Part shown: one piece after another, positions 23,986 to 33,570 of the stretch | Numbering within the stretch: the stretch's first letter is position 1 | How the letters are laid out: every line of letters begins with the position of its first letter | Source of the DNA: Planococcus sp. ISL-110 | Lineage (GTDB): Bacteria > Bacillota > Bacilli > Bacillales_A > Planococcaceae | Length of the DNA stretch: 38,511 bases | Assembly (NCBI RefSeq): GCF_018613575.1 | Contig: NZ_JAGGPX010000011.1 | Coordinates: forward strand, 350,275 to 388,785 | Direction of reading: 5' to 3' | Made by a program: the position numbers and the translations under genes | Notes under the pieces: generated by a model | The model's input: only the letters and a program-made list of their open reading frames with translations | What the model was told of the DNA's origin: nothing | Databases searched by the model: none

Positions 23986-25043
23986 ATCTTCACTCCTTTT
24001 TTAAGATCCTCCCAAAAACGTTCCATGTCTTCTGGAACAAGAAGTGCTTTGTGCTGATTAACCGAAATCGCTGTTTCAGGATCTTTTAATCCATTGCCTG
24101 TCAGAACAGCAACCACTTTTGATCCTTTTTCGAGCATACCGTTTTCCACCTGCTTTTTGATGCCTGCAATGGATGCGCACGATGCCGGTTCTGCGAATAT
24201 TCCTTCAGTGGAGGCCAATAGCTGATAGGCTTCCAAGATTTCTTCGTCTGTCGCCGCTAAAATGGTGCCGTTTGATTCGTCGAGGGCATTAAGCGCCAAC
24301 TGCCAGCTTGCCGGATTGCCGATGCGGATCGCGGTTGCGACAGTTTCCGGATTTTCCACGACTTTATTGTTGACGATCGGTGCTGCGCCAGCTGCCTGGA
24401 TACCCAAAAGTACTGGGCGTTTTTCGCCGGTGCGCTCTGCATATTCCGTGAAGCCTTTCCAGGATGCTGAAATGTTGCCGGCATTGCCGACCGGTAGTGC
24501 GAAGACATCCGGCACCTGGCCCAATTGGTCAATCACTTCAAAAGCGATGGTTTTCTGTCCTTCCAGACGGTAAGGGTTGACGGAATTGACCAGCGCGATG
24601 CCGGCTTCCTGGCCCACCTCACGAACCATCTGCAAAGCTTCGTCGAAATTGCCTTTGATTTCAAGAATTTCTGCTCCGTACATTTTGGCCTGCGCCAGTT
24701 TCCCAAGCGCGATGCGGCCTTCCGGAATGACAACGATAGTCCGCATGCCCGCTCTTGCGCCATAGGCAGCTGCAGAAGCGGATGTATTGCCGGTAGAAGC
24801 ACAAATCAATACAGTCTTGCCTTCTTCCTTGGCTTTGGCAACAGCCATCACCATGCCACGGTCTTTGAATGAACCGGTTGGGTTTGCTCCTTCCAGTTTT
24901 ACATAGAGGTCAATTCCCCACTGTTCTGATAATTTTTCCAGGTGTACCAATGGTGTATTGCCTTCCTGCAATGTCAGTGAAGGTGTATTTTCAGTAATGG
25001 GAAGCCATTCTTTATGCTCTTCAATCAATCCTTGCCATCTCAT
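23982..25043 (-). CDS. thrC: Threonine synthase
   Basis: PLP-dependent, 353 aa. It converts O-phosphohomoserine to threonine. The PLP lysine is K60 in [13 protein letters not shown]. The loop [17 protein letters not shown] (about 84-100) and [17 protein letters not shown] bind the phosphate of PLP. Length fits the short (bacterial ThrC class II) form. Overlaps hom by 4 nt and thrB by 4 nt. Confidence 0.96.
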   Translation of the reverse strand: MRWQGLIEEHKEWLPITENTPSLTLQEGNTPLVHLEKLSEQWGIDLYVKLEGANPTGSFKDRGMVMAVAKAKEEGKTVLICASTGNTSASAAAYGARAGMRTIVVIPEGRIALGKLAQAKMYGAEILEIKGNFDEALQMVREVGQEAGIALVNSVNPYRLEGQKTIAFEVIDQLGQVPDVFALPVGNAGNISASWKGFTEYAERTGEKRPVLLGIQAAGAAPIVNNKVVENPETVATAIRIGNPASWQLALNALDESNGTILAATDEEILEAYQLLASTEGIFAEPASCASIAGIKKQVENGMLEKGSKVVAVLTGNGLKDPETAISVNQHKALLVPEDMERFWEDLKKGVKI

Positions 25044-26332
25044 GCTGTTTCCTCTCCTTCTATGCGGTAATGGCTGATGACGCTCGCCGTTCCTTCCAAA
25101 TCATTCAATACGTCCAAATGCTGCTGCCGTGAAATTCGATGCGTCAGCAGCACCAATTCAGCTTTGTCATCACCTGCGGCAGGTGATTGCATGACAGATT
25201 GGATGCTTGCCCCGTGTTTGCTGTAGATAGAAGTCATTTTTGATAAGACACCGACTTCATCATTCACCAGCAGGCGGTGGCAATATTTTGCAAACCGCTT
25301 CGCTTCTGGTTTTATGACACGTTCATGCTGTGCTGCGTGTGCCCGTTTTCCATTAACGCCAAGCTGCAGATTGCGGCAGGCAGCGATGATATCAGAAACT
25401 ACCGAAGTCGCAGTCGGCAATGAGCCGGCCCCAGGGCCATACAACATCGTCTCGCCTACGGCATCCCCATAGATGTATACGGCATTAAATTCATTATTAA
25501 CAGATGCCAGCGGATGTGAGTTTGCCAGGAAGATCGGTTCTACCGAAACTTCGATTCCGTCTTCATCTTTAGTTGAAGAACCGACCATTTTCATGGTATA
25601 ACCAAACTTATTCGCCAGCTCCAGATCTCCATCGCGGATTTCTTTCATGCCTCTTACCAACACATCGTCCAGGTGAACTTCAGTCGAGAAGGCCAGTGAA
25701 GACAGGATGACCATCTTCCGCGCTGCATCGATACCATCGACATCCGCTGAAGGATCTGCCTCGGCATAGCCCAGTTCAGTAGCTTCTGCCAACGCGTCTT
25801 CGTAGGTCATATTTTCTTTTTTCATTTTTGTCAGTATGAAATTTGTCGTGCCGTTGACGATCCCCATCAAGCTGGAGATTCGGTCAGAAGCCAGGCCATC
25901 TTCCAGCGTACGAATGATCGGTACTCCGCCGGCGACACTTGCCTCATAGAAAAGATCGCATTTTTCAGCGTCTGCCAACTTCAACAATTCGTGGCCGTAT
26001 TCTGCCATGACGTCCTTATTGGCCGTAACGACCTGCTTGCCCGCTTTGAGCGCTTTTTCGATGGCTGATTTGGCGCCATCCATGCCGCCCATCACTTCAA
26101 CAATGATATCGAGAGAAGAATCATTCAATATTTCTTCTATATCCGTCGTGAATACACTCGGATCTAAACTCGAAAGCCGGTCTTTGTTTGCATTTCTGAC
26201 CAATACCTTCCGGATTGAAACTTGGGCACCTAATTTATGATGCAAATCCTGCTGATGCTGCTGGATGATTTTAGCAACTCCGCTGCCCACCGTTCCAAGG
26301 CCTAATAATCCGATTGAAATTTCATTTTTCAT
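25040..26332 (-). CDS. hom: Homoserine dehydrogenase
   Basis: NAD(P)H-dependent reduction of aspartate semialdehyde to homoserine, the branch point to threonine and methionine. The 430-aa protein has a Rossmann motif [11 protein letters not shown] (8-18), the catalytic block [41 protein letters not shown], and a C-terminal ACT domain (about 345-425) for feedback by threonine. The start is at 26332 because GGGAGGA lies upstream; an in-frame ATG at 26359 is without a site. First gene of hom-thrC-thrB. Divergent from the aspartokinase gene, so the two steps of the pathway share a promoter region. Confidence 0.96.
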   Translation of the reverse strand: MKNEISIGLLGLGTVGSGVAKIIQQHQQDLHHKLGAQVSIRKVLVRNANKDRLSSLDPSVFTTDIEEILNDSSLDIIVEVMGGMDGAKSAIEKALKAGKQVVTANKDVMAEYGHELLKLADAEKCDLFYEASVAGGVPIIRTLEDGLASDRISSLMGIVNGTTNFILTKMKKENMTYEDALAEATELGYAEADPSADVDGIDAARKMVILSSLAFSTEVHLDDVLVRGMKEIRDGDLELANKFGYTMKMVGSSTKDEDGIEVSVEPIFLANSHPLASVNNEFNAVYIYGDAVGETMLYGPGAGSLPTATSVVSDIIAACRNLQLGVNGKRAHAAQHERVIKPEAKRFAKYCHRLLVNDEVGVLSKMTSIYSKHGASIQSVMQSPAAGDDKAELVLLTHRISRQQHLDVLNDLEGTASVISHYRIEGEETA

Positions 26333-26459
26333 TGACGATTCCTCCCATGGTGTGTACACTGTGAAAAAACAGCTGTTTTTGTCATAGGGACATTATAGTA
26401 TTATATCTTGGTTAAAACAACCCTTTTACAGACTATTAAAAAAGATGGGACTTGATTGG
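26333..26459. promoter_or_regulatory. Divergent promoter region of hom and aspartokinase
   Basis: About 127 bp. TATAAT/TATAGT-like words occur on the minus strand near 26395-26405. An AAACAGCTGTTT palindrome lies close to the hom start (about 26366-26377). It is too short for a T-box, and none was recognised. Confidence 0.4.
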
Positions 26460-27824
26460 ATGAAAGTGAGCAAATTTGGCGGTACTTCAGTAGCTAGTGC
26501 GCAACAGATAAAAAAAGTGGCCGCAATCGTTAAAGCAGAGCCTTCCCGCAAGATTGTCGTCGTCTCTGCTCCAGGCAAACGATTTGATGGAGATGTAAAA
26601 GTGACGGACCTGCTGATTAACCTGTCAGCCGCAGCACTCCGGGAAGAATCAACAGATGCTGCACTTGCCAAGGTGGTGGGACGATATTCAGAAATCGCTG
26701 ATGAGTTAGGACTGGGCAATGACATCAAAAAAGTCATCGAGACAGACCTTTTAAACCGTCTTCAAGCAGATAAAAGCTCTCCCCCTCTTTTTGCAGACTC
26801 AATTAAAGCAAGTGGCGAAGATAACTCGGCGAAGTTGATTGCTGCTTATCTGACTTCGATTGGTCTCATTGCCGAGTACGTCAATCCGTTTGATGCCGGT
26901 TTGTTTGTAAACGGCTTGCCGGAGCGGGCACAGGCCCTTCCCGAGGCCTATGACCGATTGGCAGATCTGCGCAATAAAGAAACCATCACCGTCTTCCCAG
27001 GCTTTTTCGGCTATACAAAAGAAGGCGTACTGCGGACATTCGAGCGTGGTGGATCAGACATTACCGGTTCGATCCTGGCAGCAGCAGTCAAAGCGGAGCT
27101 GTATGAAAACTTCACTGATGTTGACTGTGTTTTTGCTGCGAACCCGCGTGTCGTTGAAAACCCTGTCGAAATCGAAGAAATGACATACCGCGAAATGCGC
27201 GAGCTTTCGTATGCCGGATTTGCGGTTCTTCACGATGAAGCTTTGATGCCTGTATTTAAAGCGGCTGTTCCTTTATGTATCCGCAATACCAATAATCCGG
27301 CTGCGCCTGGAACAATGATTGTCGCAGACCGCGACCATTCGCTGCGTCCCGTTACAGGCATCTCTGCCGACAGCGGCTTTTCGACGCTCTACGTCAGCAA
27401 ATACTTGATGAACCGGGAAATCGGCTTTGGCCGCAAACTGCTGCAAATACTGGAAGACGAAGACATTTCCTATGAGCACATTCCGTCCGGCATCGATAAT
27501 CTGTCCGTTATACTGCGCAGCCATCAATTGACGTCCGATAAAGAGCAGCGCATTGTTGACCGGGTGAAATCGGAGTTGCAGGCGGACGATGTCCATATTC
27601 GAAATGATTTTTCAATGATCGTTCTGGTAGGTGAAGGCATGAACAATACGAAAGGCCTTACTGCCCGCGCAGCAAATGCATTCGCCAGAACTGGCGTCAA
27701 TATTGAAATGATCAACCAGGGATCTTCCGAAGTGAGTTTGGTCTTCGGCATCCTGAAACAAGATGAACAAAAAATATTGAACGAATTGTATAAAGAATTC
27801 TTTGAACCCGCCATGGTTCATTAA
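26460..27824 (+). CDS. Aspartokinase, YclM (type III) class
   Basis: Phosphorylates aspartate, the entry to the Lys/Thr/Met family. The 454-aa protein begins MKVSKFGGTSVAS with the kinase lysine K5, and has VVSAPGKRFDGDVKVTDLL, FPGFFGYTKEG, GGSDITGSIL, ENFTDVDCV, then two C-terminal ACT domains (about 310-445; IEMINQGSSEVS is the ACT signature). Length and motifs match Bacillus YclM (aspartokinase III, 454 aa) rather than LysC. The start at 26460 gives this length; a 5-residue longer form from 26445 is possible. Divergent from hom, which fits joint supply of homoserine and threonine. Confidence 0.93.
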   Translation: MKVSKFGGTSVASAQQIKKVAAIVKAEPSRKIVVVSAPGKRFDGDVKVTDLLINLSAAALREESTDAALAKVVGRYSEIADELGLGNDIKKVIETDLLNRLQADKSSPPLFADSIKASGEDNSAKLIAAYLTSIGLIAEYVNPFDAGLFVNGLPERAQALPEAYDRLADLRNKETITVFPGFFGYTKEGVLRTFERGGSDITGSILAAAVKAELYENFTDVDCVFAANPRVVENPVEIEEMTYREMRELSYAGFAVLHDEALMPVFKAAVPLCIRNTNNPAAPGTMIVADRDHSLRPVTGISADSGFSTLYVSKYLMNREIGFGRKLLQILEDEDISYEHIPSGIDNLSVILRSHQLTSDKEQRIVDRVKSELQADDVHIRNDFSMIVLVGEGMNNTKGLTARAANAFARTGVNIEMINQGSSEVSLVFGILKQDEQKILNELYKEFFEPAMVH

Positions 27825-27842
27825 TCTGCACTCCCCATCTTT

Positions 27843-27874
27843 AACTCTTGAGCCCATCAGCTCAAGAGTTTTTT
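27843..27874 (+). terminator. Terminator of the aspartokinase gene
   Basis: An 11-bp perfect stem AACTCTTGAGC (27843-27853) / GCTCAAGAGTT (27860-27870), then TTTTA. Confidence 0.9.
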
Positions 27875-27940
27875 ATTTATCTCTATATAATTATCAGAAA
27901 ATTGTGATATTATGGAATTATTCTGAGAGGGGGAAAATTG

Positions 27941-28789
27941 ATGGCTGGTATTATCAAGCCGAATTCAAAGCTGTATGTAATGGATAACGGCACATTAAGC
28001 ATGGATAAGAACTACATGATTTCAATGCACAACCCGGCAAGTTTACAGAATCCGAATCCACCGGGTGAGATGGTGACATTTCCGGTCTACACCGTATTAA
28101 TTGACCATCCCGAAGGCAAAATCCTCTTTGACACCGCCTGCAATCCGAATTCGATGGGTGCAGAAGGCCGCTGGGGAAAAGTGACACAATCCCTGTTTCC
28201 GATCGACATGCCAGAGGAATGCTATTTGCATCACCGGCTGGAGGAACTGAACGTCCGTCCTGAAGACATCAAATATGTGGTTGCTTCCCATCTCCACCTG
28301 GATCATGCCGGCTGTCTCGAGCTGTTCACCAATGCAACCATCATCGTCCACGAGGATGAATTGAATGGCGCATTGCAAACATATGCCCGAAACACCAAGG
28401 AAGGGGCATATATCTGGGGAGACATTGATGCCTGGATCAAAAATAACCTGCAATGGCAAACCGTCAAACGGAGCGAAGACGGATTGCAGCTTGCCGAAGG
28501 CATCAAAATTCTGAACTTTGGCAGCGGCCATGCATGGGGAATGCTCGGACTGCAAATTCAACTTCCGGAAACTGGTGGAATCATTCTGGCTTCCGATGCC
28601 ATTTATACAGCAGAAAGCTTTGGCCCACCGATTAAACCGCCAGGCATTTTGTATGATTCTGTCGGCTATACCTCAGCCGTCGAAAAAATCCGCAGAATCT
28701 CAAAAGAAACCAACTCGGACGTCTGGTTTGGCCATGACGCCGATCAGTTCAAGACCTTCCGCAAATCGACTGAAGGCTATTACGAGTAA
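27941..28789 (+). CDS. Metallo-beta-lactamase hydrolase, AHL-lactonase-like
   Basis: A 282-aa protein of the N-acyl-homoserine lactonase branch of the MBL fold. The zinc motif is HLHLDH at 117-122 (H117, H119, D121, H122). Further ligand candidates are H193-like in FGSGHAWG, D219-like in ILASDAIY and H in VWFGHDADQF. The family hydrolyses acyl-homoserine lactones (AiiA/AttM) or related lactones. Substrate is not shown by sequence. ATG 27941 is preferred (GAGAGGGGG 7 nt upstream); a TTG at 27938 is adjacent. Monocistronic, between two terminators. Confidence 0.85.
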   Translation: MAGIIKPNSKLYVMDNGTLSMDKNYMISMHNPASLQNPNPPGEMVTFPVYTVLIDHPEGKILFDTACNPNSMGAEGRWGKVTQSLFPIDMPEECYLHHRLEELNVRPEDIKYVVASHLHLDHAGCLELFTNATIIVHEDELNGALQTYARNTKEGAYIWGDIDAWIKNNLQWQTVKRSEDGLQLAEGIKILNFGSGHAWGMLGLQIQLPETGGIILASDAIYTAESFGPPIKPPGILYDSVGYTSAVEKIRRISKETNSDVWFGHDADQFKTFRKSTEGYYE

Positions 28790-28835
28790 CTGATGAAATG
28801 CATTATGAGTTTTGATAGATTATCCTCCAAAACTC

Positions 28836-28870
28836 AAAAGCCCTTCGCCAGGGACTGGCAAAGGGCTTTT
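28836..28870. terminator. Bidirectional terminator
   Basis: AAAAGCCCTT (28836-28845) pairs with AAGGGCTTTT (28861-28870); the inner GCCA/TGGC extends the stem. It lies between the converging lactonase-like and cupin genes. Confidence 0.88.
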
Positions 28871-28877
28871 ATCTGTT

Positions 28878-29372
28878 TCAAGTCCATTTTTCAATAACAG
28901 GTCCGTGATCGCCATAGACAGGATCCTTTTTCGGCAATGGCGTATTTTGTATATCCTCCAGCACATAAGGGCGTTCTCCCGATTCGCCAGTCTTCAGGTT
29001 ATAGGAGACGCCCCCAGGATAAGCTCCGACAATTTTAAAGTCATCGCTGGCTTCCAGCTTTTTATGGCCCGTCCCCACAGGAAGCAGCACAACATCGCCC
29101 GCTGCTACTGTTATCGTTTCACCCTTCTCGCCGCCAATCTGTAAAATGGCTGATCCGCTGCGGACACCCAAGACTTCGTGCGTGTTGCTGTGATAATGGT
29201 GATACTCAAAAACACCACCGGTCCAGCTGTTTGTCCAATCGTGGCTGTTGAATGCCGTTTCAATTTCTTCCGGATCTTCTTTAAAAGCAGCCGGATACAA
29301 AATCACTTCAAGTGAAGGGTTGTTCGGAATTGCTCCATCGTCTTCAAATCGGTAAAATTGTGGTTTGTCCAT
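28878..29372 (-). CDS. Cupin-domain protein, YjlB-like
   Basis: A 164-aa single-domain cupin. The two motifs are visible: EYHHYHSNTHEVLGVRSGSA (57-75; H59, H61, E66) and AAGDVVLLPVGTGHK (90-104; H103). Metal-binding residues are therefore intact. I recall Bacillus YjlB as the closest known type; no function is established. RBS AAGGAGC. It lies 69 bp after the aminotransferase gene with no clear terminator between, so it may be the last gene of the gntR-dctPQM operon. Confidence 0.82.
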   Translation of the reverse strand: MDKPQFYRFEDDGAIPNNPSLEVILYPAAFKEDPEEIETAFNSHDWTNSWTGGVFEYHHYHSNTHEVLGVRSGSAILQIGGEKGETITVAAGDVVLLPVGTGHKKLEASDDFKIVGAYPGGVSYNLKTGESGERPYVLEDIQNTPLPKKDPVYGDHGPVIEKWT

Positions 29373-29441
29373 GCTGTTCAGCTCCTTGTCGTTTACGGAA
29401 CTTTACCCGGATGGTGATACATTAATCGTCAATTCCCTAAA

Positions 29442-30599
29442 TCAGTCTAGTGTATCGATGAATTTTTCCAATCGATTCATGCCTTCTTCGAGCACAGCCA
29501 TGCTATAGGCATAGGAAATCCGCACAAACCCTTCTCCATATGCCGTGAATGCCGAGCCCGGCACTGCTGCTACGCCCCCCTCTTTCAATAAACGCATAGC
29601 GAATTCAAAAGAAGTCATACCGAATTTCTCAATCGAAGGGAAAATATAAAAGGCGCCTTTTGGCAGAACCACATCAATGCCCATTCCGGTTAAGCGGCTA
29701 TAGACAAAATCTCTGCGCTGAATGTATTCTTTATTCATCTCAGCAGGAATATGGCGCTGGTTCTTCATTGCTTCGAGTGCAGCGAATTGACCTGGCACAG
29801 AAGCACAGATGGCATTGTACTGATGAACTTTCAAGACATGCTTCATGTACATTTCCGGCCCCAAGACAAAGCCAATTCTCCAGCCGGTCATCGAATGTGA
29901 TTTTGATAGGCCATGGACAAGGAATGTACGGTTTCGCAATTTCTCAAAACGGGCAAAAGTGGAATGCTTTTCGCCGTATGAATTTTCGCTGTAGATTTCA
30001 TCAGTGACGATAAAAATCTCATGCCTCTCCAGCACGGCAGCCACCTTTTCAAGCTGGGCGGATTCCATCGTGACACCCGTCGGATTGGATGGAAAGTTCA
30101 TCAAAACCGCTTTGGTGCGGTCGGTGATCAAGCTTTCCAGACGCTGTGGATCTGGTTGGAAGCCGGTATCCGAAGTATCCAGATAAACTACTTTTCCTCC
30201 ACATAGCTTAATGATGGGCTCGTATCCCGGATAAGCCGGCGCAGGCAGAATAACTTCATCGCCTTCCTCCAAAATCGCCCGAAAAAGGGAATCCAGTCCT
30301 TCACTTGCGCCATTGGTGACGATGATTTCTGTTTTTGGGTCGAAGTCCAGCTCATACGTATCCCGGAAAAAAGAAGCTATTTCCGCTCGCAGCTGGAGTA
30401 AGCCCGCGTTATGTGTATAGCTGGTTTGATCGTTTTTGATCGCTTCGATACCGGCTTTTTTGACAGCCTCAGGTGTTGGGAAATCAGGCTGTCCAATTGT
30501 AAGGTTAATGGCTTCCGGAAAATCGATCAATTGATTTGAAAACTGGCGTATGCCAGAAATTTGAATCGACTCGATCCGGCTGTTGATTGAAATGCTCAT
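29442..30599 (-). CDS. PLP aminotransferase, PatA-like (class I)
   Basis: Fold-type I aminotransferase, 385 aa. The PLP lysine K233 lies in HGLSKSHSMTGWRIGF. NFPSNPTG (168-175) and VTDEIYS (198-204) are class I/II blocks. It resembles Bacillus PatA, an N-acetyl-L,L-diaminopimelate aminotransferase. Placed in an operon with TRAP-transporter genes (about 33 bp after dctM), it might instead act on a 2-oxo acid formed in the locus, such as glyoxylate or pyruvate. Start at 30599 (ATG with AAAGG upstream); a TTG at 30608 is possible. Substrate unresolved. Confidence 0.85.
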   Translation of the reverse strand: MSISINSRIESIQISGIRQFSNQLIDFPEAINLTIGQPDFPTPEAVKKAGIEAIKNDQTSYTHNAGLLQLRAEIASFFRDTYELDFDPKTEIIVTNGASEGLDSLFRAILEEGDEVILPAPAYPGYEPIIKLCGGKVVYLDTSDTGFQPDPQRLESLITDRTKAVLMNFPSNPTGVTMESAQLEKVAAVLERHEIFIVTDEIYSENSYGEKHSTFARFEKLRNRTFLVHGLSKSHSMTGWRIGFVLGPEMYMKHVLKVHQYNAICASVPGQFAALEAMKNQRHIPAEMNKEYIQRRDFVYSRLTGMGIDVVLPKGAFYIFPSIEKFGMTSFEFAMRLLKEGGVAAVPGSAFTAYGEGFVRISYAYSMAVLEEGMNRLEKFIDTLD

Positions 30600-30632
30600 G
30601 AGTGACAACCTTTCTCTGGTTATAAATCTTCG

Positions 30633-31922
30633 TTATTCATAAAGTCCCGGCAGCCATAAAGACAGGGCTGGAATGAAAGTGATGATCAACAGGCAAACGA
30701 CCATCGAGAACAGGAACGGCAGGACGGCATAGGCGATGCGCTCAAAACGCACCCCCCCGACGCTCGAAGCCACAAACAGATTGACTCCAAGCGGCGGCGT
30801 AACAAACCCGATTGCCAAGTTGGCCACAAGGATAACACCGAAATGAACCGGGTCCACACCAACGGTCACCACAATCGGCAAAAGAATCGGCGTCAGGACG
30901 ACCAATGCCGAAATGGTATCGATGAACATTCCGACTACTAGAAGCACTAAATTAATTGCCAGCAAAATGACCAACGGATTGCTCGACAAAGCAATCAAAT
31001 AATCGGAAATTTCTCCCGGAATCTGTTCGATGGTCATAAAGTACGCAAAAGATACCGATAAGCCGATGATGATCATTGTCGTGGCGTTAATGACGATTGC
31101 CTGCCTAAAGCTTTCATAAAGATCCTTCCAGGATAATTCCTTATAAACGAATTTGCCGATAATTATAGCATACACTACTGCCACAACGGCAGCTTCCGTA
31201 GGCGAAAAAACGCCGCCATATATTCCGCCAAGAATGATGACTGGAATTAGCAATGCCCATTTCGCATCCCAAAAGGTTTTTAGTACATCCTTGAATACAA
31301 TAGAGGTTGCTTCTCCAGGCTCAGGTTTATATCCGCGCTTTTTGGAAATTAAATATGCTGTAAGAAGCAGGCCTCCCCCAATAATGAACCCCGGAATGAT
31401 GCCTGCCAGGAACATGCTGCCAACAGAGACGCCTCCGATAACGCCATACAGTACAAATGGAATACTCGGCGGAATCATAACGCCGATAGACCCTGCAGAA
31501 GCCGCAACGGCTGACGCAAATCCACCGTCATAATTCCGGGCAATCATCGCCGGAATCATAAAGCCGCCAATTGCCGCTACAGTAGCCGGGCCTGAACCTG
31601 AAATCGCTGCAAAAAACATACAAGCAACAATTGTCACCATGCCCAAGCCGCCAGTCATCCAACCGACTAAAGCCGTAGCAAACGCTAACAGACGTTTAGA
31701 AACCCCGCCTTTGCCCATAAGAATTCCCGCAAGCATGAAGAATGGAATTGCCAGCAATGGAAAAGAATCCAACGAAGTAAACGCTTTTTGGGTGATGATG
31801 CTCAGCGGCAGAGTCGTACCGAAATAGATGGCCGTCAAGGCAGAGACACCCAGTGCAATCGCAATTGGAACACCAATAAATAAACAGACAAATAAAGTGC
31901 CGAATAATAGAGCTATTGTCAT
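30633..31922 (-). CDS. dctM: TRAP transporter large permease DctM
   Basis: Large membrane subunit of a sodium-coupled TRAP transporter, 429 aa, about 12 helices. Diagnostic stretches are FVCLFIGVPIAIALGVSAL near the start, IPFFMLAGILMGKGGVSKR (about 59-77), the SGSGPATVAAIGG loop (about 108-120) and GFVTPPLGVNLFVASSVGG (about 377-395). Starts inside the dctQ stop (ATGA overlap). Works with DctQ and the binding lipoprotein DctP. Confidence 0.95.
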   Translation of the reverse strand: MTIALLFGTLFVCLFIGVPIAIALGVSALTAIYFGTTLPLSIITQKAFTSLDSFPLLAIPFFMLAGILMGKGGVSKRLLAFATALVGWMTGGLGMVTIVACMFFAAISGSGPATVAAIGGFMIPAMIARNYDGGFASAVAASAGSIGVMIPPSIPFVLYGVIGGVSVGSMFLAGIIPGFIIGGGLLLTAYLISKKRGYKPEPGEATSIVFKDVLKTFWDAKWALLIPVIILGGIYGGVFSPTEAAVVAVVYAIIIGKFVYKELSWKDLYESFRQAIVINATTMIIIGLSVSFAYFMTIEQIPGEISDYLIALSSNPLVILLAINLVLLVVGMFIDTISALVVLTPILLPIVVTVGVDPVHFGVILVANLAIGFVTPPLGVNLFVASSVGGVRFERIAYAVLPFLFSMVVCLLIITFIPALSLWLPGLYE

Positions 31923-32413
31923 ACCGGAAGGTCGCCTCCCTTATGCATCTCGTAATCGCCTTTCCAGATTTTGAACAATTGCTGGATCAACCTGATGCAC
32001 ATGCCGATACCACCCAAAGGAATAGCCAAAAATGGGATCCACATCGGCAGCTGCATCGCAGGAGTAACCTGACCATTGGATATACTGCTTAACACGAGAT
32101 CTGTACCAAAATAAGCCAAGAACAAGGCCATTGCAAACCAAATGGCCAATGTGATAGTTTCCAAAATTTTTCTTGGCAGCCCTTCGAAGCGTGTGATGAA
32201 TGCTTCTACACGTATATGCTCACGCAATTTCACGGCATAGCTCGCTCCTATCCAAACCTGGAAAATATGTATATAGCGGGCCATTTCTTCCGTCCAGCTT
32301 GGGGCATCGGAAAAAACATAGCGCCCAACAACCTGCCCGAAGATTAAAGCCACCATCACCACTAATGTAAGGACCAAAAATGCTTCTTCCGCCTTCTCAA
32401 ATTTCTTGATCAT
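31919..32413 (-). CDS. dctQ: TRAP transporter small permease DctQ
   Basis: Small membrane subunit, 164 aa with four helices (about 12-33, 45-65 with VWIGASYAVKLREHIRVEAF, 84-105 and 122-145). The SWTEEMARYIHIFQVWIGASY block is typical of DctQ. The start is at 32413 (AAGGAAGTG upstream); a longer frame from 32434 has no site. Overlaps dctM by 4 nt. Confidence 0.92.
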   Translation of the reverse strand: MIKKFEKAEEAFLVLTLVVMVALIFGQVVGRYVFSDAPSWTEEMARYIHIFQVWIGASYAVKLREHIRVEAFITRFEGLPRKILETITLAIWFAMALFLAYFGTDLVLSSISNGQVTPAMQLPMWIPFLAIPLGGIGMCIRLIQQLFKIWKGDYEMHKGGDLPV

Positions 32414-32493
32414 TGGTGCACTTCCTTTCTTCAAGAGAAAATTTACTCAATGGAATATCTTTCTCTTTCACTGATTGTAAAATCAGGTGAAAA

Positions 32494-32527
32494 TGAAAAA
32501 TCAAGGAATTTCTTCCTTGATTTTTCA
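32494..32527 (-). terminator. Perfect 15-bp hairpin between dctP and dctQ (attenuator-like)
   Basis: TGAAAAATCAAGGAA (32494-32508) pairs perfectly with 32513-32527 around a 4-nt loop. On minus the stem ends in TTTTT. It lies between the dctP stop and the dctQ start inside an otherwise tight operon. It may cause partial termination or protect the dctP mRNA 3' end. Confidence 0.7.
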
Positions 32528-32541
32528 ACTGTCATTTTCAC

Positions 32542-33570
32542 TTATTCTTCATTTGCAGCCAATGCCTGATCGATAACATCTCTGCCGATCTGATCTTCGT
32601 ATTTCGTATATACAGATTCTGCAGCTTCACGGAATAGGTCGCGCTGCTCATCCGTCAAATCGTTGACCTGCATGCCTTCCGCTTTCAGCTGATCAAGAAA
32701 TTCAGCATCTTGCTGCTGTGCCAATTCACGCTGTTCCGAGCGGAACTCTTCAGATGCTTCCATCATTAATTCCTGAAGATCCTCAGGCAGGCCGTTATAG
32801 AAATCATTGTTCACTAACAAGGCCGTGGCTGCATAAACATGTCCCGTCAATGTCAGGTAATCCTGCACTTCATAGAACTTATTTGTGTAATAAAGGGAAA
32901 TCGGGCAATCCATTGCATCATAAGTGCCTTGCTGAAGTGCTGTATAAAGCTCCCCAAAGGCGAACGGGGAAGCGTTTGCACCGAAAGCGTTGAACGTATC
33001 CGTATGCAGCGGGCTTTCTAATGTCCGCATCTTGAGTCCTTCCATATCTTCCGGGGATTCAATCGGTCCTTCATTATTGGAAACGTGGCGGAATCCATTT
33101 TCGCCGAAGACCAGGCCTTTCATGTCGTTGTTTTCAAGGTCAGCCATTAATTCCTGGCCAAGTTCGCCGTCCAACGCCCGGTATGCCGCTTCATTGTTGT
33201 TGAACAGGAAAGGCAAATCAAATACCTGGAATTTTTCGTTAAATGAAGCCATTGCTGCTACGGCTGGTATTGTCATCTCGACATTTCCAAGCTGTACCGC
33301 TTCAATCGCTTCACGGTCCGACCCGTACAATTGGCCATTCGGGTATAGCTCAACTTTTAAACGGCCATCCGATTCGGCCTCAAGTTTTTCTTTAAAGGCC
33401 ACTGCCGCGATGTGGGAGGATTGTTCTTCCGGCACCAGGTGGGCCAGGCGGATTGTGTAGGTGTCTTCACCCGTTTCGCCTTCTTCTGTAGTCGTCGTTC
33501 CACTGTCAGGTCTGCCGCAGGCTGATAAGATAATTAATCCAATAAATAGTAGTCCGAGTAGTTTTTTCAT
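32542..33570 (-). CDS. dctP: TRAP solute-binding lipoprotein DctP
   Basis: Substrate-binding component, 342 aa, with a lipoprotein signal: MKKLLGLLFIGLIILSAC, lipobox LSAC and lipidated C18. The mature part is the DctP family fold: IRLAHLVPEEQSSHIAAVAF, ELYPNGQLYGSDREAIEAVQ, FDLPFLF, MRTLESPLHTDTFNAFGANA, and the substrate-arginine block GLKMRT. Ligands of such proteins are dicarboxylates, 2-hydroxy acids or sugar acids; the locus (2-hydroxyacid oxidase, malate synthase) points to a hydroxy acid. Its ATG overlaps the gntR stop by 4 nt. Confidence 0.94.
   Translation of the reverse strand: MKKLLGLLFIGLIILSACGRPDSGTTTTEEGETGEDTYTIRLAHLVPEEQSSHIAAVAFKEKLEAESDGRLKVELYPNGQLYGSDREAIEAVQLGNVEMTIPAVAAMASFNEKFQVFDLPFLFNNNEAAYRALDGELGQELMADLENNDMKGLVFGENGFRHVSNNEGPIESPEDMEGLKMRTLESPLHTDTFNAFGANASPFAFGELYTALQQGTYDAMDCPISLYYTNKFYEVQDYLTLTGHVYAATALLVNNDFYNGLPEDLQELMMEASEEFRSEQRELAQQQDAEFLDQLKAEGMQVNDLTDEQRDLFREAAESVYTKYEDQIGRDVIDQALAANEE

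Noticed and set aside
26333..26459. T-box or other amino-acid riboswitch before hom
   Set aside because: The leader is too short and no specifier loop or T-box sequence is visible.
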